Source: Fundidesulfovibrio soli
Lineage (GTDB): Bacteria; Desulfobacterota; Desulfovibrionia; Desulfovibrionales; Desulfovibrionaceae
DNA: 64,000 nt
Direction: 5' to 3'
Assembly: GCF_022808695.1 (NCBI RefSeq)
Contig: NZ_JAKZKW010000011.1
Coordinates: 1 to 64,000, forward strand
Shown here: positions 27,125-38,384 of the stretch, piece after piece
Numbering within the stretch: position 1 is the first letter of the stretch
Layout: every line of letters begins with the position of its first letter
Program-made: the position numbers and the translations under genes
Notes under the pieces: model-generated
Database searches by the model: none
Seen by the model: only the letters and a program-made list of their open reading frames with translations
What the model was told of the DNA's origin: nothing

Positions 27125-27386
27125 CGGCTCCCCCTACTCAGGTGACCGCACCCCCTCCCGGCAGGAGGCACGGGGCATTCGCGCAATCTGGTTTGTTGCC
27201 GCAACATAGCACCAGGCCCGGGCCCTGTCAGCCAGTGGCCCGGGTATACCCTGCGCCCGGGGATGGGCTGCGGGATGGCGTGAACACGCGGGAGCGCTGA
27301 TACGGCGGACGGACCGGGGAAGCGTCATCGGGACTGGCTGGAAGGGGCGGCGAGGGAGACGGAGGAAGAGCGGGGCGCCGCCCCGC

Positions 27387-27432
27387 ACCCCGCCGGGGGG
27401 ATGATCCCCCCGGACCCCGCATCGGCTTCGCG
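27387..27432 (-). repeat. Dispersed intergenic repeat, copy D
   Basis: On the minus strand: GCGAAGCC, GGGGTCC, the GGGGGGATCATCCCCCC hairpin and GGCGGGGTG. It lies in the 510-bp gap between the degenerate-HD regulator and leuS. Confidence 0.6.
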
Positions 27433-27477
27433 CCCAGGGAGGCGGATGGCGCGTTCTCAGGCCCCATTACTACGAAT

Positions 27478-27510
27478 AAAGCCCGGGAAGGCTACGCCTT
27501 CCCGGGCTTT
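27478..27510. terminator. Strong hairpin terminator downstream of leuS
   Basis: A perfect 15-bp stem (27478-27492 with 27496-27510) has a 3-nt loop. The ends are AAA/TTT, so it can act in both directions. It is the likely end of the leftward rib-nusB-leuS transcript. Confidence 0.8.
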
Positions 27511-27549
27511 AGAGTATTTTATAAGACCGCAAGCCGTACGCCCACGAAT

Positions 27550-27622
27550 GCGAAGCTATTGCGGGGTCCAGGGGGATCATCCCCCTGGCGGAGGGGTCCG
27601 GGGAGGCTGGCCTCCCCGGGAA
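27550..27622 (+). repeat. Dispersed intergenic repeat, copy E (two hairpins)
   Basis: GCGAAGC, GGGGTCC and a GGGGGATCATCCCCC hairpin, then a second GGGGTCC with a CCGGGGAGG...CCTCCCCGG hairpin. It sits directly after the leuS stop codon. Confidence 0.6.
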
Positions 27623-27634
27623 TCGCATCCCGCG

Positions 27635-30124
27635 TTAATTGGCGACGATGTTCACCAGCTTGCCCGGCACCACGATGATCTTGCGCACCGTCTTGCCTTC
27701 GATGTGGCGCGCCACGTTCTCCTCGGCCAGGGCCTGGGCCTTCACGGACTCTTCGTCCGCGTCGGTGGCCACGTCGATCTTGCCGCGCAGCTTGCCGCAG
27801 ACCTGAACCACCACGGTCACGGTGTCCGTGGCCAGGGCGGCGGGGTCGTGGGCGGGCCAGGGGGTCTGGGCCAGCAGGGTCTTGTGTCCGAGCATCTCCC
27901 ACAGCTCCTCGCAGATGTGCGGCGCCATGGGGGAGAGCGCGGTGATCAGCGAGTTCACCGCCGAGGACAGGGCGTCGCCGCCCTCGCGGCGCAGCTCCTC
28001 GGCGTTGGCGAACAGGAAGTTCACGAACTCCATGATGGAGGCGATGGCCGTGTTGAACTGGAACTGGCCCTCCACGTCCTTGACCACCTTGGCGATCATG
28101 GCGTGTTCGCGGCGGCGCATGTCCTTGGCGAGGGGGGAGAGGGCGGCGGGGTCCAGGGCCAGGCAGGGGCCGGTGGGGCGCACCAGCCCGGCGAACTCCT
28201 CGGTGGCCAGGCGCCAGGTGCGCGAGAGGAAGCGCGCCGCGCCCTCGATGCCCGTGTCGGACCATTCCAGGTCCTTCTCGGGGGGGGCCGCGAAGAGCAT
28301 GAACACGCGCACGGTGTCCGCGCCGTACTTGGCCACCATCACGTCCGGGTCCACCACGTTGCCCTTGGACTTGGACATCTTGGCCCCGTCCTTGATGACC
28401 ATGCCCTGGGTGAGCAGGTTGGCGAAGGGCTCGGAGTGCTCGATGAAGCCCAGGTCGCGCAGGGCCTTCACCCAGAAGCGCGCGTAGAGCAGGTGCAGGA
28501 TGGCGTGCTCGATGCCGCCCACGTACTGGTCCACCGGGGACCAGTAGGACACGGCGGCCTTGTCGAAGGGCTCGGTGTCCAGCTTGGGGCAGCAGTAGCG
28601 CAGGAAATACCAACTGGACTCCACGAAGGTGTCCAGGGTGTCGGTTTCGCGCCGGGCAGGGCCGCCGCAGGTGGGGCACACGGCGTTGACGAATCCCGGG
28701 GTGTCGGCCAGGGGCGAGCGGCCGTCGGGGCGCACCTGGGCGTCCAGGGGCAGGAGCACCGGCAGGTCGGACTCATTCACCGGGGTCATGCCGCACTTCT
28801 CGCAGTAGACCACCGGGATGGGCGCGCCCCAGTAACGCTGGCGGGAGATGTTCCAGTCGCGCAGGCGGTAATTCACGGCGCGCGTGCCCAGGCCCTTGGA
28901 CTCCAGCCAGTCGGCGATGGCGATCTTGGCCTCGTCGCTGCGCTTGCCGCTGAACTCGCCGGAATCAACCAGCACGCCGGGCGTGGTGAAGGCCTCGTCA
29001 AGGGCAGCGGCGTCCAGGGTCTCGCCCGGCGGGGTGATGACCACCTTGAGGGGCAGGTCGTACTTCCTGGCGAACTCGAAGTCTCGCTGGTCGTGGGCGG
29101 GCACGGCCATGACCGCGCCGGTGCCGTAACCCATGAGCACGAAGTTGGCCAGGTAGATGGGCATTTTCGCGCCGGTGACCGGGTTCAGGCAGTAGCTGCC
29201 GGTGAACACGCCCTCTTTCTCCAGGTCGTCGGCCTGGCGCTTGATGCGGTCCAGGTTGCGGATCTTCTCGATGAAGGCCTCGGCCTGGGCCTGCTGGGGC
29301 TTGCCCGCGATGAGCTTCTGGGCCAGCGGGTGCTCGGCGGCCAGCGACATGAAGGTGGCGCCCCAGAGGGTGTCCTGCCGGGTGGTGAACACGCGCACGC
29401 TGCCGGAGCCGTCCTCCAGGGGGAAGTCGATCTCGCAGCCCACGGACTTGCCGATCCAGTTGCGCTGCATGGTCAGCACGCGCTCGGGCCAGGCCCCGGA
29501 CAGGGTGTCCAGGTCGGTGAGCAGCTCCTCGGCGTAGTCCGTGATGCGCAGGAACCACTGCTCCAGGTCCTTCTGTTCGACCTCGGAGTCGCAGCGCCAG
29601 CACTTGCCCTCCTCCACCTGCTCGTTGGCCAGCACGGTGTGGCAGTCCGGGCACCAGTTCTGGGGGGAGTTCTTGCGATAGACGAGGCCCTTTTCCAGGA
29701 ACTTGAGGAACATGAGCTGCTCCCAGCGGTAGTAGCTGGGGTCGCAGGTGGCCAGCTCGCGCTCCCAGTCCAGGGAGTAGCCCATCTTCTGGAGCTGGGC
29801 GCGCATGTTGGCGATGTTCTCGTAGGTCCACTTGGCGGGGTGGAGGTTGTTCTTGATGGCCGCGTTCTCGGCGGGCAGGCCGAAGGCGTCCCAGCCCATG
29901 GGATGGAGCACGTTGAACCCCGCCATGCGCTTGATGCGCGCCACCACGTCGCCGATGGTGTAGACGCGCACATGGCCCATGTGGATGCGCCCGGACGGAT
30001 AGGGGAACATCTCCAGCACGTAGTACTTGGGCTTGGAGGGATCCGCCTCCACGTGGAAGTGGCGGCCTTCGGTCCAGCGCTGCTGCCACTTGGCTTCGAT
30101 GGAAAGGGGTTCGTAGCGTTTCAT
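27635..30124 (-). CDS. leuS: Leucyl-tRNA synthetase
   Basis: The 829-residue class I enzyme charges tRNA-Leu. The HIGH-type motif is HMGH in [11 protein letters not shown] and the KMSKS motif is in [10 protein letters not shown]. The zinc-binding Cys cluster [11 protein letters not shown]...CWRC is present. The editing domain (CP1) has the [12 protein letters not shown] proofreading pocket. The length is usual. It is the last gene of ribE-ribBA-ribH-nusB-leuS; its ATG is one base after the nusB stop, so translation is probably coupled. Confidence 0.97.
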   Translation of the reverse strand: MKRYEPLSIEAKWQQRWTEGRHFHVEADPSKPKYYVLEMFPYPSGRIHMGHVRVYTIGDVVARIKRMAGFNVLHPMGWDAFGLPAENAAIKNNLHPAKWTYENIANMRAQLQKMGYSLDWERELATCDPSYYRWEQLMFLKFLEKGLVYRKNSPQNWCPDCHTVLANEQVEEGKCWRCDSEVEQKDLEQWFLRITDYAEELLTDLDTLSGAWPERVLTMQRNWIGKSVGCEIDFPLEDGSGSVRVFTTRQDTLWGATFMSLAAEHPLAQKLIAGKPQQAQAEAFIEKIRNLDRIKRQADDLEKEGVFTGSYCLNPVTGAKMPIYLANFVLMGYGTGAVMAVPAHDQRDFEFARKYDLPLKVVITPPGETLDAAALDEAFTTPGVLVDSGEFSGKRSDEAKIAIADWLESKGLGTRAVNYRLRDWNISRQRYWGAPIPVVYCEKCGMTPVNESDLPVLLPLDAQVRPDGRSPLADTPGFVNAVCPTCGGPARRETDTLDTFVESSWYFLRYCCPKLDTEPFDKAAVSYWSPVDQYVGGIEHAILHLLYARFWVKALRDLGFIEHSEPFANLLTQGMVIKDGAKMSKSKGNVVDPDVMVAKYGADTVRVFMLFAAPPEKDLEWSDTGIEGAARFLSRTWRLATEEFAGLVRPTGPCLALDPAALSPLAKDMRRREHAMIAKVVKDVEGQFQFNTAIASIMEFVNFLFANAEELRREGGDALSSAVNSLITALSPMAPHICEELWEMLGHKTLLAQTPWPAHDPAALATDTVTVVVQVCGKLRGKIDVATDADEESVKAQALAEENVARHIEGKTVRKIIVVPGKLVNIVAN

Positions 30125-30125
30125 C

Positions 30126-30605
30126 TCAGCTGTCTTCCCTGCTTCGTGAGAGGTCTTTCTTCACGTCGAAGCGGCCCTGGTCCACGGCCTTGGCCACGGC
30201 GTCCAGGATGCCGTTGACGAAGCCCGGGGAGTTGTCGTCCCCGAACTCCTTGGAGAGCTCCACGGCCTCGTTGAGGGCCACCCGCAAGGGGATGTCCTCC
30301 ACGTTCATGATTTCATAGAGGGCCAGGCGCAGCACGGTGAGCTCCACCTTGCCGATGCGCTCCAGCTTCCAGTTCTGGGAGTGCTGCCCGATGACGCGGT
30401 CCAGCTCCTCGTGGCGGGTCCAGACGCCGCGGCAGAGCTCCAGCACGTATTCGTCGCCGGATTCGGGCACGTTCTCGTCCCTGGGGGCCTCCTTGACGGC
30501 CTTGAGCAGGGCGCGCTCGTTGACCGGGGGCTCGAAGGCGAAACCGTAGAGGATCTGGAAGGCGCGGCGCCTGGCCTTGCGCCTGGGGGTCTGCGGTCCT
30601 GACAC
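30126..30605 (-). CDS. nusB: Transcription antitermination factor NusB
   Basis: The 159-residue all-helical protein has the family start [14 protein letters not shown] and the C-terminal pattern [18 protein letters not shown]...FVNGILD. NusB binds boxA RNA with NusE (S10) in rRNA antitermination. The GTG at 30605 overlaps the last base of the ribH stop codon (TAGTG), which supports this start and tight coupling. The ribH-nusB pairing is common in bacteria. Confidence 0.95.
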   Translation of the reverse strand: MSGPQTPRRKARRRAFQILYGFAFEPPVNERALLKAVKEAPRDENVPESGDEYVLELCRGVWTRHEELDRVIGQHSQNWKLERIGKVELTVLRLALYEIMNVEDIPLRVALNEAVELSKEFGDDNSPGFVNGILDAVAKAVDQGRFDVKKDLSRSREDS

Positions 30606-31075
30606 TAGCACTGCTCCAGAACGCGGACCAGCTCCAGCGCGGCGGCGGCGGCCTCGACGCCCTTGTTGCCGGCCTTGGTGCCCGCGCGCTCGATGGCCTG
30701 CTCCAGGTTGTCGGTGGTCAGCAGGCCGAAGCCCACGGGCACGCCGGTCTCCAGGGAGATCATGGCCAGGCCCTTGGTGCATTCGCCGGCCACGAAGTCG
30801 AAGTGGGGGGTGTGGCCCCGGATCACCGCGCCCAGGCAGATCACGGCGCTGTACTTGCCGGAGGCGGCCAGCTTCTTGGCGGCCAGGGGCATCTCGAAGG
30901 CGCCGGGGACGCGCACCAGGGTGATCTCCTCGCGGGAGGCGCCGTGGCGCGCGAGGTAGTCGATGGCGCCGCCAACCAGGCGGTCCACGATGGTGTCGTT
31001 GAAACGGGCGGCCAGGATGGCGAAGGAAAGGCCCGAGGCGTTCATCTGGCCTTCAATGGTGCGGATGTGCGGCAT
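30605..31075 (-). CDS. ribH: 6,7-dimethyl-8-ribityllumazine synthase
   Basis: The 156-residue enzyme joins ribityl-aminouracil and dihydroxybutanone phosphate in riboflavin synthesis. Family blocks seen are [33 protein letters not shown] and [16 protein letters not shown], with the conserved His in the last. It assembles into a large hollow shell in known cases. It lies 12 bp after ribBA and shares its stop with the nusB start. Confidence 0.96.
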   Translation of the reverse strand: MPHIRTIEGQMNASGLSFAILAARFNDTIVDRLVGGAIDYLARHGASREEITLVRVPGAFEMPLAAKKLAASGKYSAVICLGAVIRGHTPHFDFVAGECTKGLAMISLETGVPVGFGLLTTDNLEQAIERAGTKAGNKGVEAAAAALELVRVLEQC

Positions 31076-31087
31076 GGCTGCGGCTCC

Positions 31088-32314
31088 TTACTTGTTCTCG
31101 GTGGAGAGGTTGAGCATGTGGCCCATTTTTTCTTTCTTGGTGAGCAGGTAGTCCAGGTTCTGCTCGCAGGCGTTCATCTCGATGGGCACGCGGTCCACCA
31201 CTTCCAGCCCGTAGCCCTGCAGCCCGATGATCTTCTTGGGGTTGTTGGTCATCAGGCGCATCTTGGTGACGCCCAGGGCCACCAGCATCTGCGCGCCGAT
31301 GCCGTAGTCGCGCAGGTCGGCCTTGAAGCCCAGCTTCTGGTTGGCTTCGACGGTGTCGTAGCCCTTGTCCTGCAGGGCGTAGGCCTTGATCTTGTTGGCC
31401 AGGCCGATGCCACGGCCCTCCTGGCGCATGTAGAGCAGCACGCCCTTGCCCTCGCGCTCGATCATGCGCAGGGCCTGGTGCAGCTGGCCGCCGCAGTCGC
31501 AGCGCATGGAGCCCAGCACGTCGCCGGTGAGGCACTCGGAGTGCACGCGCACCAGGGTGGGCTCGCCGGGCTTGATGTCCCCCTTGACCACGGCCACGTG
31601 GGTCTTGGGGTTCTCCTTGTCGTCGGTCTCGAAGGCGATGACCTTGAAGCCCGAGCCGTAGCAGGTGGGCAGGTCGGCCTCGGCCACCTTGTTCACCGAG
31701 AGGTTTCCGAAACGCATGCGGTAGCGGATGAGGTCGGCGATGGAGGCGATCTTGAGGCCGTGCGTCTTGGCGAACTCGATCAGGTCCGGCATGCGGGCCA
31801 TGTTGCCGTCCTCGCGCATGATCTCGCAAATGACGGCGCAGGGCTTGAGCCCGGCCAGCTTGGCCAGGTCCACGCTGCCCTCGGTCTGCCCGGCGCGCAC
31901 GAGCACGCCCCCGGCCTTGGAGCGCAGGGGGAAGATGTGGCCGGGGGAGACCACGTCCTCGGCGACCACGTCGTCGGCAACGGCGGTGAGGATGGTGGTG
32001 GCGCGGTCGAAGGCCGATATGCCGGTGGTGACGCCCTTGCGCGCCTCGATGGAGACGGTGAACCCGGTGCCGAACTGGGACTGGTTCTGGTTCGTCATCA
32101 TGGGGAGCTTGAGCTTGTCGGTCCACTCGGGCGACATGGGCAGGCAGATGAGCCCGCGGCCGTGAACGGCCATGAAATTGATTATCTCGGGAGTGACCTT
32201 TTCGGCGGCGATGGTCAGATCGCCTTCGTTCTCGCGGTCCTCGTCGTCCACCAGGATGATCATGTTACCCTGGCGGATCTCCTCGATGGCTTCTTCGGTG
32301 GTGCAAAGGGGCAT
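31088..32314 (-). CDS. ribBA: Bifunctional DHBP synthase / GTP cyclohydrolase II
   Basis: The 408-residue fusion has an N-terminal 3,4-dihydroxy-2-butanone 4-phosphate synthase with the acidic [11 protein letters not shown] loop. The C-terminal GTP cyclohydrolase II has the zinc ligands in [18 protein letters not shown] and the catalytic stretch RQEGRGIGL. It supplies both branches of the riboflavin pathway. The ATG at 32314 has AGGAGGACTCCC upstream. It lies between ribE (104-bp gap) and ribH in one leftward unit. Confidence 0.96.
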   Translation of the reverse strand: MPLCTTEEAIEEIRQGNMIILVDDEDRENEGDLTIAAEKVTPEIINFMAVHGRGLICLPMSPEWTDKLKLPMMTNQNQSQFGTGFTVSIEARKGVTTGISAFDRATTILTAVADDVVAEDVVSPGHIFPLRSKAGGVLVRAGQTEGSVDLAKLAGLKPCAVICEIMREDGNMARMPDLIEFAKTHGLKIASIADLIRYRMRFGNLSVNKVAEADLPTCYGSGFKVIAFETDDKENPKTHVAVVKGDIKPGEPTLVRVHSECLTGDVLGSMRCDCGGQLHQALRMIEREGKGVLLYMRQEGRGIGLANKIKAYALQDKGYDTVEANQKLGFKADLRDYGIGAQMLVALGVTKMRLMTNNPKKIIGLQGYGLEVVDRVPIEMNACEQNLDYLLTKKEKMGHMLNLSTENK

Positions 32315-32418
32315 GGGAGTCCTCCTGACGGCGGGCTGGTGAGCGTCGCCGGAACACGTCCTCGTAGTGCAGAGCGGCTAAAAGGGCAAGACGCCCGGGA
32401 GGCCGGACCCGGCCTGGG

Positions 32419-33066
32419 TTAAAATCCGTGCTGCCTCAGGAAATCCTCGGTGATGCGCGAGGGTTTGGCCGCGCCCGGGTAAGGGCCCAGCATCCTGGCC
32501 ACGTACTTGCCGATGATGTCGGTCTCCATGTTCACGGCGCGCCCGGGAGCCCAGGAGTTGATCGTGGTCTCCCCCTGGGTGGCGGGGATGATGTTCACGC
32601 TGAGCCAGTCCTTCCCGCAGGCGTTCACGGTGAGGCTCACGCCGTCCAGGGCCACGGAGCCCTTCTCCACCACCAGGGGGCCGAACTCCTCGGGGAAGTC
32701 CATGGTGATGCGGCGGGATTCGCCCGCCGGTTCAACCGCGCGCACGGTGGCCAGGCAGTCCACGTGGCCGCTGACCAGGTGCCCGCCCAGGCGGTCGCCA
32801 AGGGCCAGGGCCCGCTCCAGGTTCACCAGCGACCCCGCGCCCAGGCCGCCCAGGCTGGTCTTGTCCAGGGTCTCGGCGGAGGCGTAAGCGGTGAAGGCGT
32901 TGCTGCCCCCGCTCTCCACGGTGAGGCATGCGCCGTTGACCGCAATGGACTCGCCAAGCACGATGTCCGCAAGTTCGAACAACGCCCTGATGGTCAGCCG
33001 CATCTGGCCCCCGCGCGCCTGAAGCGACTCCACCTTCCCCATACCTTGAACCAAGCCGGTGAACAT
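32419..33066 (-). CDS. ribE: Riboflavin synthase alpha chain
   Basis: The 215-residue protein is built from two lumazine-binding repeats. The N-terminus MFTGLVQGMGKV is canonical; each half carries the SIAVNGACLTV or SVALDGVSLTV block. It converts two lumazines into riboflavin and a pyrimidine. It is the first gene of the rib-nusB-leuS unit. I see no FMN riboswitch in the 347 bp upstream and no ribD in this window. It is divergent from mucR. Confidence 0.95.
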   Translation of the reverse strand: MFTGLVQGMGKVESLQARGGQMRLTIRALFELADIVLGESIAVNGACLTVESGGSNAFTAYASAETLDKTSLGGLGAGSLVNLERALALGDRLGGHLVSGHVDCLATVRAVEPAGESRRITMDFPEEFGPLVVEKGSVALDGVSLTVNACGKDWLSVNIIPATQGETTINSWAPGRAVNMETDIIGKYVARMLGPYPGAAKPSRITEDFLRQHGF

Positions 33067-33413
33067 GCTCTCCTCCCCGATATATCGGCGCTACATTTGC
33101 CCGGGCGGGGCGTCTTTGTCAAAGCCGGGCGGGCGGACGCAACACGCCGCATCCGGGACGCATCGCCCGCGGACGTTGCGTTCCACATTTCGGACCATCC
33201 CTCAGTTCGCCGGGGCTTGCCCTCCAATTCCCGGGCGCTTTGCTCCAACCCTTCGGGAGCTTCCAGACCCACTTCCTGCGGCCGCTGCAACATGGCGTGC
33301 GGCCCGGTGCATTTTTTTTGATCACAAGAAAAAGTGCATTTCCGATATTTACATCAAGCTGCAGTTTCGTATACTGGTCGAGGACACCACCCGTGATTGT
33401 GAGGAGCCACACT
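33067..33413. other. 347-bp divergent promoter region of ribE and mucR
   Basis: No gene is seen. The mucR-proximal half is AT-rich, with a T-run at 33311-33318, TTGATC at 33317 and AT-rich -10-like stretches before the ribosome site. The ribE-proximal half is GC-rich and lacks the conserved FMN riboswitch blocks. Exact promoters cannot be fixed by eye. Confidence 0.5.
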
Positions 33414-33809
33414 ATGGATGATTATCTTAAGGAAGCGCTTGAAATCGTCAAAGCGCAAGCGAGCGTCCGCAACATGACCGAGGAGGAAATCACCTCCATG
33501 GTCAAGAAGGTTTCCGAAGGCATCCGCGGCATCAGTGAGGGCGTCGTCGTTGTTGAAGAAGGCGCAGCACCTGTGAGCGACCCCAAAAAGGCCATCAAGG
33601 AAAAATCCGTCACCTGCCTGGAATGCGGAAAGACCTTCAAGATCCTCACCAAGAAGCATCTTGGCACCCACGGCCTGACCGCCGACGACTACAGGGCCAA
33701 GTACGGCTACAAGAAGGGCACCCCCCTGGTGAGCAAGTCCCTGCAGCGCGAGCGCCGCACCAAAATGAAGGACATGAAGCTCTGGGAAAAGCGCAAGAAA
33801 GCCGTTTAA
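33414..33809 (+). CDS. MucR/Ros-family zinc-finger transcription regulator
   Basis: The 131-residue protein has a helical, charged N-terminus (oligomerisation in relatives) and a C-terminal Ros/MucR domain. The zinc finger starts CLECGKTFKIL and continues KKHLGTHGLTADDYRAKYG, followed by basic sequence (LQRERRTKMKDMK). Family members are broad silencers that bind AT-rich DNA. GAGGAG precedes the ATG. It stands at the edge of a gene-poor region and has its own terminator. Confidence 0.9.
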   Translation: MDDYLKEALEIVKAQASVRNMTEEEITSMVKKVSEGIRGISEGVVVVEEGAAPVSDPKKAIKEKSVTCLECGKTFKILTKKHLGTHGLTADDYRAKYGYKKGTPLVSKSLQRERRTKMKDMKLWEKRKKAV

Positions 33810-33837
33810 CCCGCATTTACACCACCACCCGCAGCAT

Positions 33838-33866
33838 CGCCCCCCGAACCGCAGGTTCCGGGGGCG
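33838..33866 (+). terminator. Terminator of mucR
   Basis: Arms of 13 bases with one mismatch (CGCCCCCCGAACC against GGTTCCGGGGGCG) surround a 3-nt loop. GCTGTTGTTT follows on the + strand. Confidence 0.75.
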
Positions 33867-34098
33867 CTGTTGTTTCCGGATTCTCGGCTTCCTTTGAGGA
33901 CTGCGCCCCTGCTGGCTCTTGGACCATGTTTCTGCGGGCGTCGTACACGCTGGATCCTTGAAACTTACATCACCGGCTGCCGGGACTGCATGCCGGGATC
34001 GTCCTTCGCCCTGACCAGACAACCGGATTGCATTTTATCAGGGAATCTCCCGCCGATGCAATCCGCCGCGATATGCTACCCCACCAGGATCATACACT

Positions 34099-34305
34099 TC
34101 AAGCGGCGTTGCCTTCCGCCACGACCACGGTGACCACGCCCGGCTTGGCCGCCTCCCCGCGCGGGCGGCCCGAGGCGACCACCTCGTGGGTCTGGAACAG
34201 GTGCCTGCAGGCGCCGTTGCGGCACCAGCGCACCCTGCACACCGTCTTGTTGAGCTTTTCGGTCTCCACAACCCGCGTATCCATGCCGCACTTGGGGCAC
34301 CACAT
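34099..34305 (-). CDS. Small zinc-ribbon protein (Ogr/Delta- or NrdR-like finger)
   Basis: The 68-residue protein starts MWCPKCGMDTRVVET and continues CRVRWCRNGACRHLFQTHE, giving two Cys pairs in the style of phage Ogr/Delta activators and of the NrdR zinc ribbon. The ATP-cone of NrdR is absent. The ATG at 34305 has GGGGAG 8 nt upstream; the longer in-frame start lacks support. Its place near an S24 repressor suggests a phage remnant. Confidence 0.6.
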   Translation of the reverse strand: MWCPKCGMDTRVVETEKLNKTVCRVRWCRNGACRHLFQTHEVVASGRPRGEAAKPGVVTVVVAEGNAA

Positions 34306-34452
34306 GCGCTTGTCTCCCCGGCGCTCCAAACGCCGCACTGTTTACCGCTTGCAACCAGTGGCGCAGCGCCACGACTTGCACATCCGACCCCGCCATGCGG
34401 CATGCTCCCGCATTCGCCGTAGCGGGACTGCCCGAACTGGCACGGCAGTCCT

Positions 34453-34716
34453 TCAACGCCTCAGGCTTGCCGGAAAGTCCTGCCCGGCCGCGCCGCGCAG
34501 CTCCCGCTGATGCCGGGATTCGGCCTCGGACTCGGCCCTGGCCTCCCCCGAGAGTCCGAAGCGCAGACACCAGCCCGTGGCGGATGTCCTGCACGTCGCC
34601 AGGCCGTGGACCAGCAGCGCCGCGTCCAGGCGCAGGTGCTCCGTGATCTCCTGGCAGAATCCCACCAGGCTGTCCCGGGTGTCCCAGTTCGAACAATTCG
34701 CGCACCGGCGCTGCAT
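34453..34716 (-). CDS. Small cysteine-rich protein, possible phage remnant
   Basis: About 87 residues. The N-terminal half has the spacing CANCSNWDTRDSLVGFC, then TCRTSATGWCLRFG, which looks like a metal-binding mini-domain. The C-terminal half is charged and looks less constrained. GAGAGG lies 8 nt before the ATG at 34716. I cannot name a family. Same strand as the zinc-ribbon gene and the repressor. Confidence 0.45.
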   Translation of the reverse strand: MQRRCANCSNWDTRDSLVGFCQEITEHLRLDAALLVHGLATCRTSATGWCLRFGLSGEARAESEAESRHQRELRGAAGQDFPASLRR

Positions 34717-35745
34717 CTCGGCCACCTCTCGGATACTTCGGCACGGCGGCCGGAATGCCTGCCGGGCCTTGCTGGGAAGGCCGGGACGGACCCTGGCACA
34801 TTTCCGTCCCGGCCTGGGTTATGAAGCGTGTCGCCTGCTGCCCCCGTGGAGGGCGGGGGGCCGGGTGCGTACGCCCTCACCGGCTTCGGGCAGTCCTGTA
34901 TTGTAGGACGCCATACGCCTTTTGCGAACATGCGGCCGCCAGCTTGCGGACTTCCCTCCCCCCTGCCTAGCCCTCGTTATTGGGCCTTGGAGCGCATGGC
35001 GCTTCGGGTCTTCCGGTACTTGCCTCGCCGCGTCTGCCACATTCTTTCGCACTCGACGCGTGACCAAATCTATTCGTAAACGAATTTTTGTCAAGCTGGA
35101 GCGAATTATATGAATACGCTGAAACTCTGAGCTGTTAACGCTCAGCAAGCCTATTTCGCTGGAACATTTTTACGCAAAATGAATTTTTAAGTCCCAACTC
35201 ATAGCAGAATCTGACAAACAGCAATCGGCCATGCTTTTTGCGGTACTGAACCCCAGGCCGGTTCTTAGCGCGAAGATATCCCCGGCCTCGTTGACGCAAC
35301 GAAGACGGCGGCAGCTGATCCGGCACGCACTGAACGCATAGAGTGATCGAAAGAACCGGCTCCCAGCGCAATGACAGCCAGAGGGTACGGCTACGCCCTA
35401 CGCTTTTACAAAAACACTGCATGCCTTGCCTCGCCAGCCAACCGCTTGCCGTACCGGCATGGGGCGGAGCCAACCTCATGGCGACGGGCAGACGGGGAGC
35501 GATCAGGCGTCAAGGGCATGCTCGGCTCCGGAACATGCTCGAAAACCAGTGGGAAGGACGGTATACGACGGGAAAACGTGGCCGCTGGCCGGCCTGAGAG
35601 GAACACTCGGGATTTGCCCGGCCGCCCGTACGCCACAGGAGTGCGGGCACCGGCCGGTACGAAGCTGCTCCCGGAGCCGAACGCGCGTTCGAGCGCCCGG
35701 GCAGCGAGGTCGCCGGCGGGCGGATGGCGGGCGCGAGGCCCGGGG
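34717..35745. other. 1-kb gap without a convincing gene, partly AT-rich
   Basis: No frame here looks like a real protein. The stretch around 35040-35280 is clearly AT-richer than its surroundings. A GC-rich hairpin (CCCGTAC against GTGCGGG inside GGCCG/CGGCC arms) occurs near 35618-35665. An operator-like inverted repeat lies at 35072-35085. The gap may be a decayed prophage segment or hold an untranslated RNA. Confidence 0.5.
35072..35085. promoter_or_regulatory. Operator-like inverted repeat, candidate repressor site
   Basis: ATTCGT and ACGAAT face each other across AA. The inner TTCGTAAACGAA resembles TTCCTAAAGAAA, found 21 bp before the S24 repressor start, which hints at a shared binding protein. 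Confidence 0.35.
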
Positions 35746-36492
35746 CTATTTGCGGGTCATGTCCGACCAGGCCCAGACCACGCGGCCGACGATGGCGCGC
35801 CGCAGATCGCCCTGGTAGTCGGCGTCGAGGTTGTAGACCCTGGGTGGGAAGGAGCGTTTGTCCGGATTGTCCGAGATGAAGGTGACGAGCGTCTGCCCGT
35901 CGCGGCGGCTGGTATAGACGCGCTTGACCGAGACCTCGGAGTCCGGCCCGGGCTCCCGCACCAGGAAGATGGAGCCGTCAGGCTCGGGGCGGAAATCGTC
36001 GCGGTCCACCAGGACGATGTCCAGCGGATGCAGGGTGGGCACCATGGACTCCTGCCCGCGCCCGATCTCCAGGGCCACCAGGTTGGTGCGGTAGCGGATG
36101 GAAGACTGGTCCTTCATGGCCAGCACCCAGCCGCGCACGGCGTCCTCGGGGATCAGGCCGGCGCCCGCGGCCACCTGCCCCTGAGCCAGGGGGATGGCCA
36201 TGTAGTTCTCCGGGTCGGGCTGGACGCCCCCGTCAACGGCCCCGCCGGAGCGCCTGGCGGACACGAAGACCACGGGCTTGGTGGTGTCGCGCTCCTCGTC
36301 GGGGAAAAGGATGCGCGCCCCCAGAGTCTCGAGGATGCGCGCGACCGTATCGAACCTGGGAACGGCCTTGCCGGAAAGGAACTTGGAGATGTTGGGCTGA
36401 CCCACCCCGGATTTCTCCGCAAGGTTGGAGGGGCCGCCATGCTCGCGCGCCATCCGGGAGATGCCCTGCCTGACCTTTTCAACAAGATTCAT
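35746..36492 (-). CDS. Phage-type repressor (HTH plus S24/LexA-like protease domain)
   Basis: The 248-residue protein has an N-terminal helix-turn-helix (about 20-60, with NLAEKSGVGQPNISKFLSG) and a C-terminal S24 domain. The predicted nucleophile is Ser149 (GQESMVPTLH) and the base Lys190 (SVKRVYTS). An Ala-Gly self-cleavage site is likely at 109-110 (QVAAGAG). This is the CI/LexA plan: a repressor that cleaves itself when RecA filaments form. AAGGAA lies 9 nt before the ATG. No phage structural or integrase gene is near, so it is an orphan or remnant. Confidence 0.88.
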   Translation of the reverse strand: MNLVEKVRQGISRMAREHGGPSNLAEKSGVGQPNISKFLSGKAVPRFDTVARILETLGARILFPDEERDTTKPVVFVSARRSGGAVDGGVQPDPENYMAIPLAQGQVAAGAGLIPEDAVRGWVLAMKDQSSIRYRTNLVALEIGRGQESMVPTLHPLDIVLVDRDDFRPEPDGSIFLVREPGPDSEVSVKRVYTSRRDGQTLVTFISDNPDKRSFPPRVYNLDADYQGDLRRAIVGRVVWAWSDMTRK

Positions 36493-37037
36493 GGCGTTCT
36501 TCCTTTCCCGAATTCCTAAAGAAATTTATATCGAATGTAAACACTCAAAAGGAATACACGGAAGACCCGCTGGCTCCAGACGGTCCGCCGTCCTAAACGC
36601 TGCAACACTGTAAAGCAATTCAACCCAATTGCAACCATTAACATGACAAGCCTCCCGCGCTGTCATGCCCTGCGGGGCAACATGCCCTGACAGCAGCCAT
36701 TTGTCTTTACACAGCCTGCGCGGCTCACGGCTTTAAACCGCCTCTCCCGTGGGGTTTGGCGACAGACGGAGTTTCGGCGGCGCACGGACCAAGCATGTCG
36801 TGGAATGGCTGGAGGCGGCCGAAACATCAGTGGCGGGAGGTGGATGGCTCACAACATGACGGACCAGGGGTGAACCGCGCGCCAGCGGGAGCTTCACATG
36901 AGAACGGGATGCCCTCGTGGAGGCTTGGGCATGACCTGCAGCGCCTGGAGGCGCCACGACACACTTCGCCGTCCGGTAGCCAAACGGGGCACCCTGCGGG
37001 AAAAGACGAATAATTCGTCCTTCCACCCTCTGTGGAC
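36493..37037. other. 545-bp gap upstream of the S24 repressor
   Basis: It holds the repressor promoter area (AT-rich, 36500-36560) with the operator-like motif at 36513-36524. I see no supported gene in the rest. GACGAAT/ATTCGTC at 37005-37019 directly follows the sigma54 activator stop and, with four T residues on the minus strand, may be its weak terminator. Confidence 0.5.
36513..36524. promoter_or_regulatory. Operator-like motif upstream of the S24 repressor
   Basis: TTCCTAAAGAAA lies 21-32 bp before the start codon, where an autoregulatory site would be expected. It shares TTC-N-TAAA-N2-AA with the site at 35073-35084. Confidence 0.35.

Positions 37038-38384
<1,347 letters not shown>

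Noticed and set aside
33067-33413. FMN riboswitch upstream of ribE
   Set aside because: The conserved RFN blocks are not found on the minus strand.
34099-34305. Full NrdR regulator
   Set aside because: Only the zinc-ribbon part is present; the ATP-cone domain is missing.
35135-35479. 114-residue minus-strand frame in the gene-poor gap
   Set aside because: No family resemblance, and it runs from AT-rich into GC-rich DNA with odd composition.
35371-36519. Long + strand frame opposite the S24 repressor
   Set aside because: It is antisense to a well-supported repressor gene and has no domain signs.
36756-37013. 85-residue frame upstream of the repressor
   Set aside because: Composition is unlike protein and there is no ribosome site.
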